Source of the DNA: Acidovorax sp. Leaf160
Lineage (GTDB): Bacteria > Pseudomonadota > Gammaproteobacteria > Burkholderiales > Burkholderiaceae_C
Length of the DNA stretch: 64,000 nucleotides
NCBI RefSeq assembly: GCF_001424265.1
Contig: NZ_LMOV01000023.1
Coordinates: 187,292-251,291 of the forward strand
Direction of reading: 5' to 3'
Positions 28,477 to 38,477 of this stretch are shown one piece after another. Under the pieces are notes generated by a model. That model was not told the DNA's origin. It did no database searches and saw only the letters and a program-made list of their open reading frames with translations. How positions within the stretch are numbered: the first letter of the stretch is position 1; each line of letters begins with the position of its first letter. The position numbers were made by a program, and so were the translations under genes.

Positions 28477-28767
28477 ATGCCCAGCGGATACGTCATCGCC
28501 AGCGTCAACGTCACCCAGCCCGAGCAGTACGAGGAGTACAAGAAGTGGAGCACCCACGCCATGCAGGTGCATGGTGCCGAGGTGTGCGTGCGCGGCGGCA
28601 AGGTCGAGGTGCTGGAAGGCGACTGGAACCCTGGCCGCATGGTGGTGCTGAAGTTCCCTTCGTTCGAGGCCGCCCAGGCCTTCTACGCCACGCCCGAATA
28701 CCAGAAGGCCAAGGCGGCCCGCGAAGGCGCCGCCGTGATGCGCATGGTGTGCGTCGAAGGCCTGTGA
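28477..28767 (+). CDS. DUF1330 protein
   Basis: 96 residues, dimeric ferredoxin-like fold of the DUF1330 family: GYVIASVNVTQPEQYEEYKK, EVLEGDWNPGRMVVLKFPSF, AQAFYATPEYQKAKAAREG. No enzyme activity is established. It sits between kdsA (66 bp) and eno on the same strand, its usual place in this family. Start at 28477 (MPSGYVI) has CGGAGA ahead. Confidence 0.88.
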   Translation: MPSGYVIASVNVTQPEQYEEYKKWSTHAMQVHGAEVCVRGGKVEVLEGDWNPGRMVVLKFPSFEAAQAFYATPEYQKAKAAREGAAVMRMVCVEGL

Positions 28768-28781
28768 ACGCCTCCCTGCCT

Positions 28782-28835
28782 TTGCTATTAATTTAATAGC
28801 GCAGTGCCCAGATGAATCAAGCGCTTGAGGCCGAT
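28782..28835. repeat. Dispersed Comamonadaceae repeat, copy 2
   Basis: TTTGCTATTAATTTAATAGC (core 28784-28800) followed by TCAAGCGCTTGAGGCC, in opposite orientation to copy 1. It lies between the DUF1330 gene and eno, just before the eno leader. Confidence 0.7.
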
Positions 28836-28883
28836 TCGACTCCAAGGATCGCCCTGGCCACCCGGTTTTGAAACTCTCCCTGA

Positions 28884-30179
<1,296 letters not shown>

Positions 30180-30244
30180 GCACTTCCGGCGCCATGCGGG
30201 CTGTTTTTCCTGCCGCCCTTCAGGCCCCTGTCGCGGGCGAAGCC

Positions 30245-30272
30245 CCGCGCCGCGCGCATGCGCGCGGCGCGG
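30245..30272. repeat. Perfect 28-bp GC palindrome between eno and ftsB
   Basis: Bases 30245-30258 are the exact reverse complement of 30259-30272 (centre GCATGC, otherwise only G and C). The RNA would form a very stable hairpin, but no T-run follows, so it is not a standard terminator. It could stall or protect the 3' end of eno mRNA and lower ftsB readthrough. Confidence 0.75.
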
Positions 30273-30372
30273 CCGCACCCGCAGCGGCTTCGGGCCGTGC
30301 GACGGCAGGCTGCGGGTTTCGCCGCCGGGCGGCCCTGCCGACCCCGTGGCGCATCGCGCCCGAGGCCCGCGC

Positions 30373-30657
30373 ATGACGCAGCGCATCGTTCCTCTCGTCC
30401 TGCTGCTGCTGCTGGCCGGCGTGCACGCACAGCTGTGGACGGGCCGCGGCAGCATCGCCCACGTGCAGGAGATGCAGGACAAGATCGCCGCCCAGAAGGC
30501 CGCCAATGCCCAGGCCCGCCAGGCCAATGAGCTGCTCGCCTCCGAGGTGCACGACCTGCGAGAGGGGCTGGACATGGTCGAGGAGAAGGCGCGCAGCGAG
30601 CTGGGCATGGTCAAGCCCAACGAGATCTACGTGCAGATCACCAGCCCGCGTCGCTGA
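30373..30657 (+). CDS. ftsB: Cell-division protein FtsB
   Basis: 94 residues. One N-terminal membrane helix (RIVPLVLLLLLAGVHAQLW, about 4-22), then a coiled coil (HVQEMQDKIAAQKAANAQAR) and the conserved RSELGMVKPNEIYVQI end. FtsB joins FtsL and FtsQ to activate septal wall synthesis. The position after eno is conserved in proteobacteria. The start at 30373 fits the family; the stop overlaps the next gene by one base (TGATG). Confidence 0.93.
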   Translation: MTQRIVPLVLLLLLAGVHAQLWTGRGSIAHVQEMQDKIAAQKAANAQARQANELLASEVHDLREGLDMVEEKARSELGMVKPNEIYVQITSPRR

Positions 30658-31454
30658 TGCCGTCGGCACCGGCTGCCCCGGCGCAGCCCACGGACTCCAG
30701 GCCGCAGGCCCCACGACATGCAGTCACCGCACGAACCGCATCGCCCGATCGGGCGCATGCCGACCTCCCCATGACGCCGCCAGCCAGGCAAGTGGCCACC
30801 CCCCTCAGGGTCGCCGTGCTTTCTGCCTGCCCGGCGGAGGCCATGGCCCTGGCCCACGATCTTGCCGGCATCTGCCCATGGCCTATCGACGGCGCCATGG
30901 CAGCGGGTACCGAGGCGCGCGCGGACAGGGCGGCGATGGCCGCATGGAGCGTCGATGGCCAGCCGACCCTGCTGGCTGCATGCCGGCAGCCAGAGCCACC
31001 CCTTGGGCATGCCGCCAGCAGTCCGATCGATGAAGCGGCAGGCACGCATGCGCAGACCTACCAGCTGACGCTGCTCTGCGGCCTGGAGGATGTGCTGGCG
31101 GTTCCGGGTGGCACAGGGAACGCGGCAGCGGGGCCTGGGCAGCAAGCCAGCATGGAAGCCCTGCAGGCCCGGTTGCGCCAGGCCTTGAGCGAAGCCGGCA
31201 TTGCGTACCAGGTGCTGTACGGTGATCCCCAGGCGCGGCGGCTGCAGGCGCTGGCAGCGATGCAGTCCCTGTGCGGCACCGGCCCGCAGCATGCCGGGCA
31301 GGCGCTGCCACCCTCCCCACCCGCAGCGCCCAACTCGGCGGCCGGGGCCCAGGCCCGCGAACGCCGTGCCCGCATGCGCGCCTACGGCTGCGAGAAGTGC
31401 AGCGATCCGGAATGCGAACACCAGCTGTTCCAGCAGCTGCTGGCGGCGCGGTAG
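30657..31454 (+). CDS. Unknown protein with C-terminal Cys motif
   Basis: 265 residues. The ATG overlaps the ftsB stop, so it is probably translated with ftsB. About 50 disordered residues lead to a Rossmann-like start (LRVAVLSACPAEAMALAHDL), a Trp-containing middle, QLTLLCGLEDVLAVPG, QARLRQALSEAGIAYQVLYG, and the end YGCEKCSDPECEHQLFQQLL. The C-terminal CxxCxxxxC plus His could bind zinc or a cluster. The domain looks like an ATP-grasp or nucleotide-kinase fragment only in vague ways. I do not recognise it. An inner start at MTPPARQVATPLRVAVLS would remove the leader. Confidence 0.7.
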   Translation: MPSAPAAPAQPTDSRPQAPRHAVTARTASPDRAHADLPMTPPARQVATPLRVAVLSACPAEAMALAHDLAGICPWPIDGAMAAGTEARADRAAMAAWSVDGQPTLLAACRQPEPPLGHAASSPIDEAAGTHAQTYQLTLLCGLEDVLAVPGGTGNAAAGPGQQASMEALQARLRQALSEAGIAYQVLYGDPQARRLQALAAMQSLCGTGPQHAGQALPPSPPAAPNSAAGAQARERRARMRAYGCEKCSDPECEHQLFQQLLAAR

Positions 31455-31523
31455 CGCCCCGCTGCGAGCACTGCTTACGCCTGCGGCGGCCGGCGCCTCA
31501 GCCGCCGGCGCCCCTCGAAGGCT

Positions 31524-32513
31524 TTACTGAACCGCGTCCGTCCCCGGCGGCAATTGCCCCGCTCCGGTGAAGATCTGCGCCGCATCCACCGCGTCGTAGT
31601 GGTACTGCTGGCCACAGAACTCGCAGGCCACCTCGATGTCGCCTCGCTCGGCGATGATGCTCTCCACCTCTTCGGTGCCCAGGCTGCGCAGCATGTTGCT
31701 CACGCGTTCGCGGCTGCAGGTGCAGGCGAAACGCGGGCCGTCCACCCCCTGCTGCGGCACGAAGCGCAGCAGCTTCTCTTCCCAGAAGAGGCGACGCAGG
31801 ATGGTGTCGGTGTCCAGGGTCAGCAGCTCGTCGCGGGTCAGGCTGGCGGCCAGCGTGGCGATGCGGTTGTAGTCCTCGTTGTGGCCGATCTGGTCTTCGT
31901 TCTCGCGGTGGCTCATCTCCGCAGCCAGGTTGCCCTCGCCCTTGATCGGCATGCGCTGGATCAGCAGGCCGGCCGCCACGTTGCCGTCGGCCGCCAGGAC
32001 CAGCGTGGTATCCAGCTGCTCCGACTGGAGCATGTAGTGCTGCAGCACGTCGCTGAGCTTGTCGAGCTTCTCGTGGTGGTCGCCATGCAGCGGCACCACG
32101 CCCTGGTAGGCCTGCTGGCCGGGCAGCCGGTTCTTCGGGTCGAGCGTGATGGCGCAACGCCCGCCGCCGCCCACGTTCACCAGGTCGGACAGCTTCGCTG
32201 AGTCATCGATCTCGCCGGGGACCGACGCGGTGGCGCGCAGGCTGAGGTCGGACTGCACCTCGGCCACGGCCAGCTTCACGGGCCCGTCGCCGAACACCTG
32301 CAGCACCAGGGCGCCGTTGAACTTGATGTTGGACTGCATCAACACGGCCGCAGCCGCCATCTCGCCGAGCAGATCGCGCACCGGCGCCGGGTACGGGCCG
32401 GTGGTGGTGTTGTTCGCACGGCGCGCGAGGATGTCCGTCCACGCATCGGTCAACCGCACCAGCATGCCGCGCACGGGCAGGCCATCGAAAAGAAACTTGT
32501 GGAGTTCAGACAC
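31524..32513 (-). CDS. hslO: Redox-regulated chaperone Hsp33
   Basis: 329 residues from GTG 32513 (VSELHKFLFDGLPVRGM), with AGGAAG ahead. N-terminal folding domain (VRLTDAWTDILARR, LVNVGGGGRCAITLDPKN, YQGVVPLHGDHHEKL). The C-terminal redox zinc switch is visible as ACTCS (CxC) and, about 30 residues on, CEFCGQQYHYD (CxxC). The four Cys hold zinc when reduced; oxidation with unfolding activates the ATP-independent holdase. It is 97 bp downstream of the gamma-carbonic anhydrase gene on the same strand. Confidence 0.94.
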   Translation of the reverse strand: MSELHKFLFDGLPVRGMLVRLTDAWTDILARRANNTTTGPYPAPVRDLLGEMAAAAVLMQSNIKFNGALVLQVFGDGPVKLAVAEVQSDLSLRATASVPGEIDDSAKLSDLVNVGGGGRCAITLDPKNRLPGQQAYQGVVPLHGDHHEKLDKLSDVLQHYMLQSEQLDTTLVLAADGNVAAGLLIQRMPIKGEGNLAAEMSHRENEDQIGHNEDYNRIATLAASLTRDELLTLDTDTILRRLFWEEKLLRFVPQQGVDGPRFACTCSRERVSNMLRSLGTEEVESIIAERGDIEVACEFCGQQYHYDAVDAAQIFTGAGQLPPGTDAVQ

Positions 32514-32610
32514 CCTGGGACTTCCTGGAGAAAAAAGAGAGGAAAGGAAAGGAGAGGAGAAGCGGAACTGCGGACCGGCCAGGGCCGCACGCCCCGGCGA
32601 GCCGCCGTCT

Positions 32611-33135
32611 TCACCCGATGCGGTGCAGGCCCGCGCGGAAACGGCGGGCGTTCTCGACATAGCCTTCTGCACTGCGGCGCAGGCCTTCGATCTGCTCGGG
32701 CGTCAACTGCCGCACGGCCTTGGCCGGGCTGCCGATGATCATCGAGCCATCCGGAAATTCTTTGCCTTCCGTGACGAGCGCGCCCGCACCGACCAGACAG
32801 TTGCGGCCGATGCGCGCGCCATTCAAGACCACCGCACCGATACCGATCAGCGATTCGTCGCCCACGGTGCAGCCGTGCAGCATCACCTTGTGACCCACGG
32901 TGACCCGCTCGCCCAGCGTCAGCGGCTGGCCGAAGTCGGAATGCAGCACGCTGCCGTCCTGCACGTTGGTGCCTGCGCCGATGGTGATCGGGTCGTTGTC
33001 TCCGCGCAGTACCGCCCCGAACCAGATGCTGGTGTCTTCCGCTAGATGCACGTTGCCCATGACCTCCGCGCTGTCCGCCACCCAGGAAGACTCCGCCAGT
33101 TGCGGGGTCATGCCATCGAGTTCGTAGATTGCCAT
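32611..33135 (-). CDS. Gamma-class carbonic anhydrase-like protein (YrdA family)
   Basis: 174 residues, left-handed beta-helix hexapeptide protein. Metal-site His are present in [10 protein letters not shown] and [15 protein letters not shown]; further hexapeptides include [14 protein letters not shown] and [14 protein letters not shown], then a C-terminal helix ([18 protein letters not shown]). It belongs to the YrdA/CaiE-like branch; carbonic anhydrase activity has been shown for few members. AGGAGACTCCCG precedes the ATG at 33135 ([11 protein letters not shown]). Confidence 0.88.
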   Translation of the reverse strand: MAIYELDGMTPQLAESSWVADSAEVMGNVHLAEDTSIWFGAVLRGDNDPITIGAGTNVQDGSVLHSDFGQPLTLGERVTVGHKVMLHGCTVGDESLIGIGAVVLNGARIGRNCLVGAGALVTEGKEFPDGSMIIGSPAKAVRQLTPEQIEGLRRSAEGYVENARRFRAGLHRIG

Positions 33136-33497
33136 CGGGAGTCTCCTGTGATGTGGGTCGGTGAAAGACAGAAAAAACGGTGGACGCGGGAAAGCGCGCC
33201 CGCACGGATGCGGAACCGCCCTGCCCGGCCGTAGCGTGCCGACAGTGTGCTCCGCCAGCCGCGTCGCCGGCAAGCGCGCGGCCGACATGCCGGCCCGCAC
33301 CGCCATGTCGGGGCCGTGCGGGGCCGTGCGATGGCGCCGCCCGGCGCCCACGGAATCGGGCAGCCTGCAAGGTTGCGATGCACCCTCCCGCGGCACAGGC
33401 ACACGCATCGCCGGGCCGCCGCCCGGTGCCGCCGCAATGCCGCTGCCGGTCCTCCTTCGCCGCTCGATCCGCGCAGAGGCTGCCTAGAATTGTAGGG
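33136..33497. other. Divergent gap, carbonic anhydrase-like gene / DUF455 gene
   Basis: 362 bp between two outward-facing starts. GC-rich, with a short direct repeat GGGGCCGTGC at 33312-33332. No convincing -10 boxes, RNA gene or protein-coding frame seen. Confidence 0.4.
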
Positions 33498-34301
33498 ATG
33501 GAGCTTCGCCAACGTGCCCTGCAGGTCTTGTGCATTGCAGACCCTGAACAAAAAACGACCGCAGCGCTCGAACTGCATGCGCAGGCAGCTACGTTTCCCA
33601 TAGCAGCAGATGCGCGGCTGGACGCACCGCCGGACGTGGACCTGCCCGGCCGCCCGGCGCGGCCCGAGCTGCGCCGCCACACGGAAATGGCGCGCAGGTC
33701 CCCGGCCACCCTGCCCGGGCGGGCCGTGCTGATGCATGCCATCGCGCACATCGAATTCAACGCGATCAATCTGGCGCTCGACGCCGTCTGGCGCTTTCCG
33801 GGCATGCCACCGGCCTATTACCGTGACTGGCTGCAGGTCGCCGCCGAGGAAGCCCGGCATTTCCGGCTGCTGCAGGCCCATCTGCAGACACTCGGCCACG
33901 GCTACGGCGACTTTCCTGCCCACCAGGGCTTGTGGACCATGTGCGAGAAGACGGCGCACGACATCGTCGCCCGGATGGCACTGGTGCCGCGCACGCTGGA
34001 GGCCCGCGGGCTGGACGCGACGCCGCAGATCCAGAAGAAGCTGCGGCAGGTGGGTACGCCGGATGCCCTCGCCGCCGTCGCCATCCTCGACGTGATCCTG
34101 CGGGAGGAGATCGGCCATGTGGCGATTGGTAACCACTGGTATCGATTCGTGTGCGACCGTGACAGCATCGATCCCGTAACGCACTACGGCGTGCTGGTGC
34201 GCCAGTACGAGGCGCCCCGCCTGAAACCGCCCTTCAACGCGGCGGCGCGCCGGGCGGCGGGCTTCAGCGACGTGGAAATGGGCTGGCTGCAAAACGGCTA
34301 G
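33498..34301 (+). CDS. DUF455 ferritin-like protein
   Basis: 267 residues. The four-helix di-iron carboxylate pattern is visible: LMHAIAHIEFNAINLALDAV (E..H), DWLQVAAEEARHFRLLQAHL (EExxH), AHDIVARMALVPRTLEARGL, and ILDVILREEIGHVAIGNHWY (EExxH). The family is related to tRNA-hydroxylating MiaE-type ferritin-like proteins, but its own reaction is unknown. Start at 33498 has GTAGGG just ahead. Complete length. Confidence 0.88.
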   Translation: MELRQRALQVLCIADPEQKTTAALELHAQAATFPIAADARLDAPPDVDLPGRPARPELRRHTEMARRSPATLPGRAVLMHAIAHIEFNAINLALDAVWRFPGMPPAYYRDWLQVAAEEARHFRLLQAHLQTLGHGYGDFPAHQGLWTMCEKTAHDIVARMALVPRTLEARGLDATPQIQKKLRQVGTPDALAAVAILDVILREEIGHVAIGNHWYRFVCDRDSIDPVTHYGVLVRQYEAPRLKPPFNAAARRAAGFSDVEMGWLQNG

Positions 34302-34466
34302 TCCGGTGTTGCCCGGCCGAGCCGCCGTCTTTGCGCGCCGGCGGTGGGGCGTCTCCCTGCTGGGCCGGCATGCGGTTCTTTTCTACAATGCGTCGACACT
34401 CCGAGTCGCCCTGCCCGCGTGGTGCCGCACCACGCTGCGGGCCGCGGCGCCTTCCCCACATCGTCC

Positions 34467-35744
34467 ATGCCCACCATCCAGCCCTCCGCCGCAGCCGCGC
34501 CTCCCTCCCCTGCCGCCCATGGCTCCACGACCGGGGCGATGATTGCTCGGCAGGCCATCGTGAACGACCAGCAGGCCGTGATCGGCTATGAGCTGTTCAA
34601 CCGCTCACGCGCTGCGGTGGACCATACGGCGGCCAGCGACGTCATCCTGGTGTTCACCGCGCTCTCGCATGCAGGCACCGAGGACCTGGTCGGCAAGAAG
34701 CTCATCTTCGTGAACTGCACGCATGAAAGCCTTGCGGGCGGCCACCTGGAGCTGGTGGACCCGGAGAAGGTGGTGCTGGAGATTCCCCCGCTGGGCCACG
34801 CCGCGGCGGAAGAGGTATCCACCCGCCTGCCCATCCTGACCGAGCTGCGGGAACGGGGCTTTCATCTCGCCTTCAATCACACGGTGCTGCAGTCGGCCTA
34901 CGCGCCCTGGCTGCCGCTGGCCGACTACATCAAGCTCGACCTGTCGGTGCTGGCGCCGGACCAGCTGGCGGTGCTGATCAACTATGCGGGCCGCCAGTCC
35001 CACGCCGAACTGATCGCCGAGAAGGTGGAAACCGCCCAGCAGTACGAAATGGCGGCCAGCAAGGGCGTGCAGCTGTTCCAGGGCTTCTGGTTCTCCCGGC
35101 CGGCGCTGGTCGAGGCCAAGCTGCTCAACCCCGGGCAGCACAGCATCGTCCAGCTCATCAACCTGGTGCGCAACCAGGCCAGCACGGACGAGATCGAGGA
35201 AGTGCTGAAAAAGGATGCGGGCCTGGCCTTCAACCTGATGCGCCTCATCAATTCCACCGGCTTCGGACTGGCGCGCGAGATCACGTCGTTCCGCCAGGCC
35301 GTCATGCTGATGGGGCTGAAGAAGCTGTTCCGCTGGGCGGCGCTGCTGCTCACGGCCTCGCGCAGCGGCGGGCCCCCTTCGGCGGTGGGCCAGACGGCGG
35401 TGGTGCGGGGCCGCCTGATGGAGCTGCTGGCGCTGGAGATCCTGCCCGCCGAAGAAGCCGACCAGGCCTTCGTCGTCGGCATCTTCTCGCTGCTGGACGC
35501 CATGCTGGGCATGCCGCTGGCATCGGCCGTGGGCCTGCTGCATGTTCCGCAGCCGGTGGCCGAAGCGCTGCTGCAACGCACCGGCACGCTGGGCCAGCTG
35601 CTCATCCTGGCCGAAGCGTGCGAGTCGCACGACGACGCCGCGTTCGACCAGGCCGCGCAGCAGCTGGGCCTGACCAGCCAGCAGATCAACTGGGCGCACC
35701 TGCAGGCGCTGGCCTGGGCCGACCATCTGGGCGACGAAGGCTGA
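34467..35744 (+). CDS. EAL-like/HDOD signalling protein (YuxH family), copy 1
   Basis: 425 residues. About 30-210 is a degenerate EAL domain: the catalytic EAL is replaced in IARQAIVNDQQAVIGYELFN, and the metal-binding acidic residues are largely missing, though VEIPPL-like and EKVETAQQYEMA remnants remain. About 225-400 is an HDOD domain (VQLINLVRNQASTDEIEEVL, LAFNLMRLINSTGFGLAR, ITSFRQAVMLMGLKKLFRWA). Such proteins bind partners or c-di-GMP rather than cleave it. A close paralogue follows 121 bp downstream. Start at 34467 (MPTIQPSAA). Confidence 0.88.
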   Translation: MPTIQPSAAAAPPSPAAHGSTTGAMIARQAIVNDQQAVIGYELFNRSRAAVDHTAASDVILVFTALSHAGTEDLVGKKLIFVNCTHESLAGGHLELVDPEKVVLEIPPLGHAAAEEVSTRLPILTELRERGFHLAFNHTVLQSAYAPWLPLADYIKLDLSVLAPDQLAVLINYAGRQSHAELIAEKVETAQQYEMAASKGVQLFQGFWFSRPALVEAKLLNPGQHSIVQLINLVRNQASTDEIEEVLKKDAGLAFNLMRLINSTGFGLAREITSFRQAVMLMGLKKLFRWAALLLTASRSGGPPSAVGQTAVVRGRLMELLALEILPAEEADQAFVVGIFSLLDAMLGMPLASAVGLLHVPQPVAEALLQRTGTLGQLLILAEACESHDDAAFDQAAQQLGLTSQQINWAHLQALAWADHLGDEG

Positions 35745-35865
35745 TCCGGCTGCGGCTTGCGCGCCGCGCAGCGCAGGGAGCCGCCGGAACGGCGTACCGG
35801 ACGACATGGGAACGAGCCCGCTGCTCCTAGAATGTGGCTCACTCATACTGCCAGCCGCCTACGCC

Positions 35866-37176
35866 ATGTCGAGCCCCCTTTCCTCTCCTTCTGCCGACTT
35901 CCAGCCCACCGCACCTGCCGGGCTGGAGCCAGCGGACGTCATCGCTGCCGACGAAGCGGGCGAACATATCGTCATCGCACGGCAGGCCATCCTGGACGAG
36001 AACCGTGCCGTCTACGGCTACGAGCTGTTCGACCGCTCCACCGCCCTGAACGCGCACACCGCCGCCAGCGACGCCGCCCTGCTCTTCAACGCCCTCTCCT
36101 ATGCCGGCACCGAAGCGCTGGTGGGCCGCAAGACGGTGTTCATCAACTGCACGCATGAAAGTTTGGCCGGCGGCCACCTGGAGCTGATCCACCCGGAAAA
36201 GGTGGTGCTCGAAGTGCCCACCTTGCCGGACACGGCCACCCCCGAGGAGATCGAAGGCCGCATTCCGGCACTGGAGGCGCTGCGCGCCCGCGGCTTCCGG
36301 CTGGCGTTCAATCAGAAGGTGCTGCGCCGCGCCTACGCGCAATGGCTGCCCCTGGCCGCGTTCATCAAGCTCGACATCCAGGCCTTCCGGCCCGAAATGT
36401 CGGAGCCGCTGGTGAAGTTCGCACGCACCCATACGCAGGCGACGCTGGTCGCCGAGAAGGTGGAGACCGCCGAACAGCACGAGCGCATGGCCGGGCTGGG
36501 CGTGAAGCTGTTCCAGGGCTACTGGTTCGCCCACCCCGCACTGGTCAAGGCGCAGACCATCCGCCCGTCGCAAGCCACCATCCTGCAGCTCATCAACCTG
36601 GTGCGCCGGCAGGCATCGACGTCCGAGATCGAAGACCTGCTCAAGAAGGACCCGACCCTGTCCTTCAACCTGCTGCGCTTCATCAATTCCTCGGGTTTCG
36701 GGCTGTCGTGCGAGATCACGTCCTTCCGCCACGCCGTGATGATCCTGGGACTCAAGAAGCTGTTCCGCTGGGCGGCGCTGCTGATGACCACCTCGCGCGC
36801 GGGCGGATCGCCCCCCGCAGTGGGCCAGACTGCCGTGGTGCGCGGCCGGTTGATGGAGCTGCTGGCCGCCGAGCTGCTGCCGCCCGAGGAATGCGACAAC
36901 GCGTTCGTCGTGGGCGTGTTCTCGCTGCTGGACACCATGCTGGGCGTGCCGCTGGAAAAGGCGTTGGAGACCGTCGCCCTGCCGCAGCCGGTGACCGATG
37001 CGCTGCTGCACAACACGGGCGTCTTCGCGCCCTTCCTGGAGCTGACGAAGGCCTGCGAGAGCGGCGACGACGTGGCCTTTGCCCGTGCGGCCGAGACGCT
37101 GCACCTGTCCAACCGCCAGATCAACTGGGCCCACCTGCAGGCACTGACCTGGGCCGAAAGCCTGACGGCGGAGTGA
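35866..37176 (+). CDS. EAL-like/HDOD signalling protein (YuxH family), copy 2
   Basis: 436 residues, tandem paralogue of the gene just upstream. The same IARQAILDENRAVYGYELFD (EAL lost), NCTHESLAGGHLEL, EKVVLEVPTLPDTATPEEIE, and EKVETAEQHERMAGLGVKLF precede an HDOD domain with LINLVRRQASTSEIEDLLKK, LSFNLLRFINSSGFGLSCEI and ILGLKKLFRWAALLM. The N-terminal 35 residues differ most. Most blocks are near-identical, so the pair arose by duplication; different N-termini may mean different partners. Confidence 0.88.
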   Translation: MSSPLSSPSADFQPTAPAGLEPADVIAADEAGEHIVIARQAILDENRAVYGYELFDRSTALNAHTAASDAALLFNALSYAGTEALVGRKTVFINCTHESLAGGHLELIHPEKVVLEVPTLPDTATPEEIEGRIPALEALRARGFRLAFNQKVLRRAYAQWLPLAAFIKLDIQAFRPEMSEPLVKFARTHTQATLVAEKVETAEQHERMAGLGVKLFQGYWFAHPALVKAQTIRPSQATILQLINLVRRQASTSEIEDLLKKDPTLSFNLLRFINSSGFGLSCEITSFRHAVMILGLKKLFRWAALLMTTSRAGGSPPAVGQTAVVRGRLMELLAAELLPPEECDNAFVVGVFSLLDTMLGVPLEKALETVALPQPVTDALLHNTGVFAPFLELTKACESGDDVAFARAAETLHLSNRQINWAHLQALTWAESLTAE

Positions 37177-37231
37177 TGGCAGCAGGCTCCGGCCTACCGG
37201 CCCATCAGATGGGCTGGGCAGCAGCAGGCGC

Positions 37232-37306
37232 CTTTTTTGCTATCGATTCATGAGCACTAAGCGCTTGCTGTTCAAGCGCCCACGGCCTTTTCGACCCTGA
37301 TTTTTC
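37232..37306. repeat. Dispersed Comamonadaceae repeat, copy 3
   Basis: TTTTTTGCTATCGATTCATGAGC with a decayed core, then AAGCGCTTGCTGTTCAAGCGC stem and GGCCTTTTCGACCCTGATTTTT. Between the EAL-HDOD pair and the convergent Bug gene. Confidence 0.65.
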
Positions 37307-37332
37307 CGCCCAGACGCCGCTGGCCGAAGGCC

Positions 37333-38316
37333 TTACTGCGCGCGAATGTTCGCCGCCCGGATCACCTTCAGGTTGCTCTCCGATTCCGCCGCGATCTGGC
37401 GCGCGAAGTCGGCGGCCTTGCCGCCGGTGGGCACGTTGTCCGAAGCCTCCAGCCGCGCGCGCAGGTCGGGCTGGGCCAGCGCCTTGTTGATCTCCGCGTT
37501 GAGCCGCTCCAGCACCGGCGCCGGAGTCTGTGCCGGCGCGAAGATGCCGAAGAGCGAGGTGAGGTTGGCGGCGGGAAAGCCCAGCTCGGCCAGGGTGGGC
37601 ACCTCAGGAAGCGTCTCCAGGCGGCGTGGCGCACCCACCGCCAGGGCGTGCAGCTTGCCTGCCTTCATCTGCTGCATGACGGCCGGCCCCGCGTTGGTGG
37701 ACAGTACCTCGAACTGCCCGCTCAGGGCGTCGTTGAGCTGCTGGCCGCCGCCCTTGTAGGGCACGTGCGTGATCTGCGCCTGGCTGGCCAGCATGATCTG
37801 CTCGAGCATGATGTGGCCGAGCGATGCCAGCCCCGACGTGGCCCACCGTACTTCGCCCGGGCGAGCCTTGGCCGCCGCCATCAGCTGGCGGAAGTCCTTC
37901 GCCTGCGTGGCCGAGGTGCCCATCAGCAGCACCGGCGAATACATGACGCTCGCGACCGGCGCGATGTCCCGCACCGGGTCGAACGGCGACTTGCCCAGAT
38001 GCGGGTTCAGCACCAGCGGGCTGATGGCGGAGAAGCCCAGCGTGTAGCCGTCCGGCGCGGCCTTGGCGACGGCGTCCATGCCGATGCTGCCACCCGCACC
38101 GGCCTTGTTGTCCACCACCACAGGGGTGTTCAACTGGGCCGCGAGCTTGTCGCCGAGCGCGCGGGCGACCACGTCGCTCACACCGCCGGCCGGGTAGGCC
38201 ACCACGATGCGGATCGGCTTGGCCGGCCAGGCGGTTTGCGCGAGTGCGGGCCAGCAGGCCGCTGCGGCCGTCAGGCCGGAAATGCAGAGCGCCAGGCGGC
38301 GGGAGATGGGAGACAT
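37333..38316 (-). CDS. Bug/TctC family periplasmic binding protein 1
   Basis: 327 residues. Signal peptide (RRLALCISGLTAAAACWPAL then AQTAWPAKPIRIVV). Bug features: VVAYPAGGVSDVVARALGDK, VVDNKAGAGGSIGMDAVAKA, PDGYTLGFSAISPLVLNPHL, and the C-terminal lobe THVPYKGGGQQLNDALSGQF. Bug proteins clamp carboxylated ligands through two loops and usually serve TctAB tripartite transporters, but no tctA/tctB is nearby. Start at 38316 (MSPISRRLAL). Confidence 0.88.
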   Translation of the reverse strand: MSPISRRLALCISGLTAAAACWPALAQTAWPAKPIRIVVAYPAGGVSDVVARALGDKLAAQLNTPVVVDNKAGAGGSIGMDAVAKAAPDGYTLGFSAISPLVLNPHLGKSPFDPVRDIAPVASVMYSPVLLMGTSATQAKDFRQLMAAAKARPGEVRWATSGLASLGHIMLEQIMLASQAQITHVPYKGGGQQLNDALSGQFEVLSTNAGPAVMQQMKAGKLHALAVGAPRRLETLPEVPTLAELGFPAANLTSLFGIFAPAQTPAPVLERLNAEINKALAQPDLRARLEASDNVPTGGKAADFARQIAAESESNLKVIRAANIRAQ

Positions 38317-38477
38317 GCGATACCTTGGTGAGTCAGAACAAAAAAAGAAACGCAGCTGGCGCAGCGGGGCTGGGCTGGGCCGCCTGTTGAGGGCGGCGCG
38401 CGACGGGGTCGGCTCTGCGCGGGGCGGCGGCGCGCCGGACAGTCCGCTGCCCGGCGCGCAAGGGGAGTAGCCGCAGG

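Noticed and set aside
30245-30272. Palindrome after eno as a rho-independent terminator
   Set aside because: No T-run on either strand, so it is listed as a palindrome of unknown function.
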